A stretch of 11,770 nt of DNA from Phycisphaerae bacterium. Its GTDB lineage: Bacteria > Planctomycetota > Phycisphaerae > UBA1845. The DNA lies in contig BQJS01000156.1 in NCBI GenBank assembly GCA_021604825.1, positions 1 to 11,770 on the forward strand. The letters are read 5' to 3'. Within the stretch, counting starts at the first letter, position 1; every line of letters begins with the position of its first letter. Below are positions 6,813-11,770 of this stretch, one piece after another. A model generated the notes under the pieces. That model was not told where the DNA came from and did no database searches. It saw only the letters and a list, made by a program, of their open reading frames with translations. Both the position numbers and the translations under genes were made by a program.

Positions 6813-7610
6813 TCAGGCGAACAGCATTTGATACCCAACAATGAAAATCGCCACGTCCACGAGCGCGTGAGACAACCACGCCCCGGCGAGCGAACGCTGA
6901 CGATTCACCATCCAACACCAGATCACCCCGCCGACACCAACGCTGGTTCCGAAAATCAGTGCGCCAATTGGTGAGACATACTGCCAGCAGATCACGTAAT
7001 GGTGGAGCGCAAAACTCAGCCCCGCAAGACCATAGGCCAATGGTCGCGACACCAGCGTGAGCAGTGTTTCAAAGACGAACCATCGCCAGAAAAATTCTTC
7101 GATCAACGAATGGATGCCGGCCAAAAATGCGCACCAAGCGAAGTAAGTCGCCACCGAATTGATGCCAAAGAACTCGATGCGCTCCCGCAGCTTGGGGGCC
7201 ATCTGCGTCACGTATTCGTGGGCTGGCGTGAGGTTGAAGAGCGCGATGATGAAGCAACCGATGACGATGCCGCTGATCGCACCCAGGGGCAGGGATTTCA
7301 GGTGGCGCCCCTTGGATTCATCTAAACGCGCGCGACGACGGACGCCAATCCAATAGATCGCGATGAGGGGCCATACAATCGTGAATACTTTGACGGATGC
7401 GTAAAGGCCCTTGGCGACGAGCGATTGCTTGAGAATCGCAAAGTAGAAGAGCGACCCCAAGAAGGGCAGAATCATCGCCAATATGACACACGCCCACGTT
7501 TTCTTGCGTAGCGCCGGACCGATTTGAATATCCTGCACCGGACCACGACAATCAGTGTCATCCGCTGACACAGATTCGGATACGGCCGGTTTGTCGATTT
7601 CTTGATCCAC
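6813..7610 (-). CDS. CPBP family (Rce1/CAAX-like) intramembrane metalloprotease
   Basis: CPBP proteins are integral-membrane, glutamate/metal-dependent proteases related to eukaryotic Rce1. The 265 residues have a polar cytosolic N-terminus of about 35 residues, then hydrophobic segments at about 38-60, 70-90, 107-127, 152-170, 188-206, 212-235 and 243-263. Motif 1 is EEFFWR (Glu171, Glu172, Arg176), motif 2 is FALHH (Phe200, His203), and motif 3 is the His248 of AWLSHALVD. All the catalytic positions are present, so it should be active, though no substrate is known. In bacteria these proteins often process or protect against small peptides, or act on membrane proteins. The start is a GTG at 7610, the first usable ATG/GTG codon after an in-frame TGA near 7664, 20 bp after the FKBP stop, with no good Shine-Dalgarno, so coupling to the FKBP gene is likely. 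Confidence 0.85.
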   Translation of the reverse strand: MDQEIDKPAVSESVSADDTDCRGPVQDIQIGPALRKKTWACVILAMILPFLGSLFYFAILKQSLVAKGLYASVKVFTIVWPLIAIYWIGVRRRARLDESKGRHLKSLPLGAISGIVIGCFIIALFNLTPAHEYVTQMAPKLRERIEFFGINSVATYFAWCAFLAGIHSLIEEFFWRWFVFETLLTLVSRPLAYGLAGLSFALHHYVICWQYVSPIGALIFGTSVGVGGVIWCWMVNRQRSLAGAWLSHALVDVAIFIVGYQMLFA

Positions 7611-7630
7611 GTTGATCTGAAGACCCAGAC

Positions 7631-9634
7631 CTAAGGCGACTTGATCTCGATGATTTCGATCTCAAAAATAAGCGTCGAATTTGCGGGGATCAATGTTCCG
7701 CGTGCTCGATTTCCATATGCCTGCTCGGGAGGAATGCGGAGTCGCCTCTTGCCCCCCACTTTCATGCCAAGCACACCTTCCCTCCAACCAGGAATGATGC
7801 GACCATTCATCTTGAACGAATATGGTTCGTCTTTCTCGGCGCTGTTGTCGAACATCGTGCCATCCAAAAGCCAACCGACATAATTCGCCACGCATTCTGA
7901 ATCAGCGGCTAGTTCTGGGCCATCGCCAACTTTCAAGTCCCAGTATTTGGTGCCGGAATCAAGTGTGACGGCTTCGATACCGTTCGTCGACGCCTGCTTA
8001 ACCACCGGGAGGATCTCGAGCATTTCAACTTCCAGAATCAATGTTGAATTGGGCGGAATCGGACTGTTTTGACTATCGCCATAGGCCAATTCAGGGGGTA
8101 GTTCCAGGCAGCGAATTTCTCCCAGTTTCATATCTGCCGCTGCTTCGGACCAACCTTTGAGCAAAGCGCTAACGGGACTCGTCAAAGCCGCGCCGCGATC
8201 GCGCGTCGAGCCCATCAAGCGACCGTTGGCAAGCCAAGCAGTTCCGTGCATTTTGATCCTTCCGTCAGGTCCCGCAGGCTCGCCGGTGCCTTCTTTGATG
8301 ATCCAGTATTTGAGGCCCGAATCAGTCTTGACCTCTTTGAGACCTTCAATCGAACTGCGCTCGGGGCCTTGCTTTTCAATGGAGATCAATTCTATCTCGA
8401 AAATCAGCGTGGAATTGGGCGGAATCTTTCCTCGATCACGTGCGCCATAGGCGATCTCGGGCGGAATTTCGAGGCGCCGTTTCTCGCCAACCTTCATCGT
8501 GCTGATGGCTTCAAGCCATCCTTCGATCACACCGCCATTGGTGCGGAACACGAATGGTTCGCCCTTTTTAACTGAACTGTCGAACAGAGTTCCGTCGGTC
8601 AGCCAACCACTGTAATGCACTTTGACCTCTGCGCCCGATTGCGGAGTCTCGCCGTCGCCCTTCTTCAGCACATAATACTTCAAGCCCGATTCCGTCGTCA
8701 CCGGGGTTAGACCCTCAAAGGAAACTTGCACGGGATCAGGCACATCGTCTTTTTTTGGCTCGTTGCTCTTGGGGGCTGCTGCAGCGTTCGCGGATCCTGG
8801 CGATTCGATGCCGAGCATTTCGACTTCAAAGATCAGATCGTTTCTCTTGTAGGCCAGCGCCGCCGGGATTTCCAAACGACGGATACCGCCGACTTTCATG
8901 CCCTTGACGCCTTCGATCCAGCCTTGGATCACGCCCTTGTCGGTGTTGAATGAAAAAGGTGTGCCCTTTTTGACCGAGCTGTCGAAGAGCTTGCCGTTTT
9001 TGTCCCACCCGCTGTAGTGAACGCTGACCCGCGCCCCGGTCGCCGGCTCTTCGCCATCGCCAACCTTGATGTCGTAATACTTCAAACCGGAATCGGTGGT
9101 CACCGGTGTGATGCCTTCGATGCTCCGCTGCTTGGGGTCGTTGGCCGAACCCTTCGGGGCAGCCGCGGCTCTGGGATTTTTGTCAGCCTTTGATTCCTTC
9201 TCAATCGAAAGAAACTCAATTTCAAAAATCAGATCTGAGTTGGGAGGAATGACTGCGCCCGCGCCACGTTCGCCGTATGCCAACGCGCTGGGAATCTCCA
9301 ATCGGCGTATGCCACCAACCTTCATCGTCGAGATGCCTTCAATCCAACCTTGAATCACACCGCCCGACGTATTGAAGGTGAACGGCGTACCCCGCTTAGC
9401 CGAACTGTCAAATAATTTACCGTCTTTAAGCCAACCGCTGTAATGTACCTTGACCATTGATCCTGGCTTGGGAACTGGCCCATCGCCTGCTTTGATGTCG
9501 TAATACTTCAAGCCCGATGCCGTGGTGACGGGTGTGATCCCTTCGATGCTTCTTTGCACGGGATCGCCGGCTTGGGCGGTGGCGGTTACGGATAAGATGG
9601 TTACTGCAATCAACCGAATCGTGTTCGATTTCAT
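7631..9634 (-). CDS. Exported protein with five tandem FKBP-type peptidyl-prolyl isomerase domains
   Basis: FKBP domains catalyse cis-trans isomerisation of prolyl bonds; this one should act outside the cytoplasm. Residues 1-22 (MKSNTIRLIAVTILSVTATAQA) are a Sec signal peptide with an AQA cleavage site. The ATG at 9634 is chosen over 9649 because GGAG lies 9 bases before it; it gives 667 residues. Domains, in order: D1 about 23-147, D2 165-278, D3 299-421, D4 423-542, D5 545-667. D1, D3 and D5 keep the active-site set (the HY or NY of strand 2, F-D of FDSS or FDNS, VI or II followed by GW, and AYG). D2 keeps most of it but lacks the loop between AYG and IPPNS, reading ALAYKRNDLIFEVEM. D4 has lost the Tyr (MHGTAW) and the FD pair (LMGSTRD), so it is probably inactive. 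D1-D2 and D2-D3 linkers are Ala/Pro/Lys-rich (AAAAPK in both). FKBP proteins usually have one or two domains. Confidence 0.95.
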   Translation of the reverse strand: MKSNTIRLIAVTILSVTATAQAGDPVQRSIEGITPVTTASGLKYYDIKAGDGPVPKPGSMVKVHYSGWLKDGKLFDSSAKRGTPFTFNTSGGVIQGWIEGISTMKVGGIRRLEIPSALAYGERGAGAVIPPNSDLIFEIEFLSIEKESKADKNPRAAAAPKGSANDPKQRSIEGITPVTTDSGLKYYDIKVGDGEEPATGARVSVHYSGWDKNGKLFDSSVKKGTPFSFNTDKGVIQGWIEGVKGMKVGGIRRLEIPAALAYKRNDLIFEVEMLGIESPGSANAAAAPKSNEPKKDDVPDPVQVSFEGLTPVTTESGLKYYVLKKGDGETPQSGAEVKVHYSGWLTDGTLFDSSVKKGEPFVFRTNGGVIEGWLEAISTMKVGEKRRLEIPPEIAYGARDRGKIPPNSTLIFEIELISIEKQGPERSSIEGLKEVKTDSGLKYWIIKEGTGEPAGPDGRIKMHGTAWLANGRLMGSTRDRGAALTSPVSALLKGWSEAAADMKLGEIRCLELPPELAYGDSQNSPIPPNSTLILEVEMLEILPVVKQASTNGIEAVTLDSGTKYWDLKVGDGPELAADSECVANYVGWLLDGTMFDNSAEKDEPYSFKMNGRIIPGWREGVLGMKVGGKRRLRIPPEQAYGNRARGTLIPANSTLIFEIEIIEIKSP
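8801..9568 (-). repeat. Recent D1/D2 FKBP duplication within the five-domain gene
   Basis: The DNA of domain D1 (about 9568-9194) and domain D2 (about 9142-8801) is clearly alike. They share a 20-base exact match at 9492-9511 and 9066-9085, 426 bp apart, that is exactly 142 codons. The surrounding segment for RSIEGITPVTT.SGLKYYDIK is almost identical in protein. D3 (about 8740-8372), D4 (8368-8009) and D5 (8002-7634) match at protein level but show far less DNA identity, so D1 and D2 look like the youngest pair. Confidence 0.75.
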
Positions 9635-10083
9635 TGAACGTCTCTCCATTCCGGTCGTGTCGTGTGAATTGAGGAGGTTTGCCGAAATTGCGTAAGGTTA
9701 GCCTCTGGAACCGTCAAACAGGCGGTAACCGTAACCTGAGCGCATCGAACCGTCAACGAAACTGGCTCTGCGTTAAGACAGGTAAGACGCAGATTGCGAA
9801 TGCCTCGAAACTGTCCGATAACAATCGCGTCCGACACCGCCCAAGATCCACCATGAAACGCGATTCCAATTCCACGAAGCCCCATGTGGCAGCCGATATA
9901 GAATTGAGCAGGATCGCCGTCGCCACTTTGGAAATTTCGGATACAGCGCTTTTTTGAACGGTCCAAAGCGGGTATCCTTAAGTGGAGAGGATGAGGGAGA
10001 TTTACAAGCCACAGGCGATTCCCCATCCACAATCAGAAGAAACTCGAATCAATCAAGTTGGTCTTTCACTCGGAGTCGTGAAT
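9635..10083. other. Divergent intergenic region between the FKBP operon and the PEP-CTERM gene
   Basis: This 449-bp stretch holds no convincing gene. Its left part carries the tandem 39-bp units described separately, which face the FKBP operon. In the right part, upstream of the plus-strand PEP-CTERM gene, I see no clear -35/-10 pair; TTGAAC at 9954-9959 followed by CTTAAG after 17 bases is the best and is weak. The ribosome-binding site CGGAG (10070-10074) lies 9 bases before the ATG at 10084. A frame upstream of this ATG is open back to 9982, but its residues are polar and would precede the signal peptide, so it was not used as the start. Confidence 0.6.
9689..9756 (-). promoter_or_regulatory. 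Tandem promoter-like 39-bp repeats upstream of the FKBP operon
   Basis: On the minus strand TTGACGGTTC occurs at 9756-9747 and 9717-9708, with starts 39 bp apart, each followed by TACG at the same distance. Read as promoters, they are TTGACG, 17 bases, TACGGT (9733-9728) and TTGACG, 17 bases, TACGCA (9694-9689). The -35 elements are good and the -10 elements poor. The two 39-bp units (9691-9729 and 9730-9768) agree at roughly 60 percent of positions by eye. They may be duplicated promoters, or operator copies for a regulator that sees TTGACGGTTC. Confidence 0.4.
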
Positions 10084-10992
10084 ATGCGTCAGAACAAAAT
10101 GAGGCTGGTTGCAACGGTTTGCTTTGGCGTGGTCGCCGCCCCTTCAGTGACGCGGGCGGATCTGTTTCACAACGTCCTGATCGGACTGAGCGAAGCCGGT
10201 TTCAACTTTGTCGGCAATGAGAATCTTCTCAGTGGCGGCGCGGATCTGGTTGTCAGCCGAAACTTCACCGGCGAGACGCTCGACTTTGGAGCCACCGAAT
10301 TGACTATTAGCGGTGCGCCTGTTTTCTCGGTAACCACCGGTGGACGTGGGTTGGAAGTTCTCGACATCTCGTTGAACACCAACAACAACCCGCTCAACTA
10401 CGTGATGACAACCGATACAGGTAATCAACTCACGACCGTCACGGGCAGCTTCTTTCTAGACGCAACCGCTTCCGTTAATTCGTTCGGCTTCTACGATTTG
10501 CAGCTCGACGTTTCGAGTCGGCAAACCATCGTTCAGGACGGATTGCTCGACGACTCAACCCGTGAAGAAGACTTCGACCTTGGCCCGATCAATTTGCGTG
10601 GCAACCTCTACGCAGACTTGCTCGCAACCCTGACTGACCCGATCTTTGACCTATTGGGCGTTGACAACATCTTCGCACAGTTCAGCGGTGCGGCACAGTT
10701 TGAAGAATTGCTCGCCATAGAGACCCAGTCGGCATTGACAGCGGCTGAGCTCGCCAAGGCCCGCAGCGGCAAAGAATTGACCACCGACGAACTCACTTTG
10801 ATTGAAGCCGTCTCAGCCACGCAGCTCGGCGCATCGCTTCCGAACTTTCCAACGGTCGATGGCGATGCATACTTTGGTCCATCATCGTCGGATGTCGCCG
10901 GTGGGGCTGGTCTGTTTAGTGTGATCCCAGAGCCAGCCACCCTATCATTGCTGGCGTTGGCGTTTCCGCTGATTATGCGACGCAGGCGCTAA
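10084..10992 (+). CDS. Exported PEP-CTERM sorting-domain protein of unknown function
   Basis: The protein has 302 residues. Residues 1-25 (MRQNKMRLVATVCFGVVAAPSVTRA) are a signal peptide, after which ADLFHN begins the mature part. The C-terminus has the PEP-CTERM signal: VIPEP (280-284), a hydrophobic stretch ATLSLLALAFPLI, and the basic end RRRR, the pattern that exosortase processes so that the protein is released or anchored at the surface. The body is Gly/Asp/Thr/Asn-rich and beta-like (GGADLVVSRNFTGETLDFGATELTISGAPVFSV, GLEVLDISLNTNNNPLNYVM) and then turns helical near 200-260 (AELAKARSGKELTTDELTLIEAVS). I do not recognise a domain. No exosortase gene lies in this window. The start is supported by the SD described in the intergenic entry, and a strong terminator follows the stop. 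Confidence 0.88.
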   Translation: MRQNKMRLVATVCFGVVAAPSVTRADLFHNVLIGLSEAGFNFVGNENLLSGGADLVVSRNFTGETLDFGATELTISGAPVFSVTTGGRGLEVLDISLNTNNNPLNYVMTTDTGNQLTTVTGSFFLDATASVNSFGFYDLQLDVSSRQTIVQDGLLDDSTREEDFDLGPINLRGNLYADLLATLTDPIFDLLGVDNIFAQFSGAAQFEELLAIETQSALTAAELAKARSGKELTTDELTLIEAVSATQLGASLPNFPTVDGDAYFGPSSSDVAGGAGLFSVIPEPATLSLLALAFPLIMRRRR

Positions 10993-11041
10993 GCCTAACG
11001 TCCCCCCTCACACCGGGACCGACACACACAAAACCACCATC

Positions 11042-11068
11042 AGACGTCCTTCGGGACGTCTTTTTTTT
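11042..11068 (+). terminator. Rho-independent terminator of the PEP-CTERM gene
   Basis: GACGTCC (11043-11049), the loop TTCG (11050-11053) and GGACGTC (11054-11060) make a perfect 7-bp stem with a stable UUCG tetraloop, extendable by one A-T pair. It is followed by eight T residues (11061-11068). It lies 50 bp after the stop codon of the PEP-CTERM gene and reads on the plus strand. Nothing on the minus strand converges here, so it serves that gene. Confidence 0.95.
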
Positions 11069-11312
11069 GTGCCTACACCCGTGGCCCTTCGTGGATTCGC
11101 GATTGTGTGAAGTTGTCACCGGCATGCGAGTGCGTTGACATTCCCCCTGCACTCGTTGAACATTTCTTCACTCGACCATCGGGAGTACCGTCCCAAAGTA
11201 CCCCGACGTCTGGAAGGGCCGGACCATGTTCAACTGCAAACCAGTCCGGTTGCAACCACACTTTCTGTAAACATGACCCGTATCAAGTTTGAACGATTTT
11301 AGGAGGATCGCG
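11069..11312. other. Intergenic region and probable leader of the beta-propeller gene
   Basis: After the PEP-CTERM stop there are 320 bp without a gene (10993-11312); the first 75 hold the terminator. The rest has a consensus -35-like TTGACA at 11135-11140; after 17 bases it is followed only by GAACAT, a poor -10. Inverted repeats are CCGGAC (11219-11224) against GTCCGG (11244-11249) with a 19-base loop, and the 10-bp palindrome GGTTGCAACC (11248-11257) right beside it. If TTGACA is used, these would lie in a leader of about 140 bases. Confidence 0.45.
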
Positions 11313-11770
11313 ATGGCCAGTTCCAAAGTTAGAACCGTCTGGGCCAAGGGGTTGGCTGTCGGCTTAATTACGACGTGTCTGGTTGGCGCCATATTCGTCG
11401 ACGTCGCCGCTGCCGGACAGAATCACGAATGGGCTGGCTTTCGCGGGTCGACGGGTGACGGAACATTCGTTGGAAAGACCAAGTTGACCGAGTCCGATCG
11501 ATGCGGATTGAAACTGGGTTGGAACCAGAAGATTGGCAGCGGTTACTCCGGTATCGCGGTGGCAGACGGCTGCGCGGTGACGATGTTTTCCGATGGAACC
11601 AATGACGTTGTTGCCGCCTTCGATACGAAAACCGGCAAAGAACAATGGCGATACGTTCTCGCCGAGTATTACAAGGGTCACGACGGCTCGCACGACGGTC
11701 CGATTTCGACACCGCTGATCGCCGACGGAAAAGTCTTCGCGCTCGATGCCCGCGGTCAGTTCGCCGCGAT
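11313..11770 (+). CDS. Exported PQQ-like beta-propeller repeat protein, 3' end outside window (partial)
   Basis: The frame is open from ATG 11313 to the window end (152 codons), with a perfect AGGAGG at 11301-11306, 6 bases upstream. Residues 1-34 (MASSKVRTVWAKGLAV...FVDVAAA) are a signal peptide with an AAA|GQ-type cleavage site. Then HEWAGFRGSTGDGTF (41-55) matches the common planctomycete opening WxxFRGPxGxG, followed by LGWNQKIGSGYSGIAVADG, VVAAFDTKTGKEQWRYVL (a full PQQ/YWTD-like blade motif ALDxxTGKxxWxY) and DGPISTPLIADGKVFALDARGQFAA. This is the quinoprotein-type propeller also seen in BamB; in planctomycetes such proteins are abundant, and most are not linked to real PQQ enzymes. The catalytic or binding residues beyond the first blades are outside the window. 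Confidence 0.88.
   Translation, partial: MASSKVRTVWAKGLAVGLITTCLVGAIFVDVAAAGQNHEWAGFRGSTGDGTFVGKTKLTESDRCGLKLGWNQKIGSGYSGIAVADGCAVTMFSDGTNDVVAAFDTKTGKEQWRYVLAEYYKGHDGSHDGPISTPLIADGKVFALDARGQFAA

Noticed and set aside
5865..6974. Long plus-strand open frame of 369 codons opposite miaA and the CPBP gene
   Set aside because: It mirrors two well-supported minus-strand genes and has no motif, signal or ribosome-binding site of its own.
1..11770. tRNA, rRNA, CRISPR array, insertion sequence, prophage or toxin-antitoxin pair
   Set aside because: No regularly spaced repeats, transposase motifs, terminal inverted repeats or cloverleaf-like segments were seen on either strand.

Overview
The window looks like chromosomal DNA of a planctomycete, most likely the class Phycisphaerae. 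The grounds are a short mraZ–rsmH cluster, a PEP-CTERM anchored exported protein, an exported PQQ-type beta-propeller protein of a style common in that phylum, a multi-FKBP exported protein, and MiaA with a variant P-loop of a kind I associate with planctomycetes. This assignment rests on protein style, not on a marker gene, and is moderately secure.

Layout. From 9634 down to the left edge nearly everything reads on the minus strand. The order in the direction of transcription is: a five-domain FKBP-type peptidyl-prolyl isomerase with a signal peptide; a CPBP/Rce1-like membrane protease; miaA (tRNA A37 dimethylallyltransferase); an ABC-2 ATPase overlapping miaA; its permease, joined by an ATGA overlap; a GT4 glycosyltransferase; after about 290 bp, mraZ; a doubtful small gene with an in-frame TGA; rsmH; and a membrane-anchored protein in the place ftsL usually has, cut by the window start. 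Gaps from the FKBP gene through the glycosyltransferase are 20, 21, -13, -4 and 50 bp, so these six genes are probably one operon, started from a region carrying two 39-bp tandem promoter-like repeats. mraZ probably has its own promoter.

To the right of the 449-bp divergent intergenic region, two genes read on the plus strand: a 302-residue PEP-CTERM protein of unknown function, closed by a strong UUCG-loop terminator, and then the N-terminal part of a secreted beta-propeller protein that runs off the window.

How they may work together. The FKBP, CPBP, ABC-2 and glycosyltransferase genes all point to the cell envelope (folding, membrane proteolysis, export, glycan assembly). miaA is a housekeeping gene carried along and translationally tied to the ABC pair. 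The mraZ/rsmH part is a remnant of the division/cell-wall cluster. No RNA gene, IS element, prophage, CRISPR array or clear defence system was seen. The most unusual items are the uneven five-FKBP array, the interrupted ORF between mraZ and rsmH, and the tandem repeat upstream of the FKBP gene.
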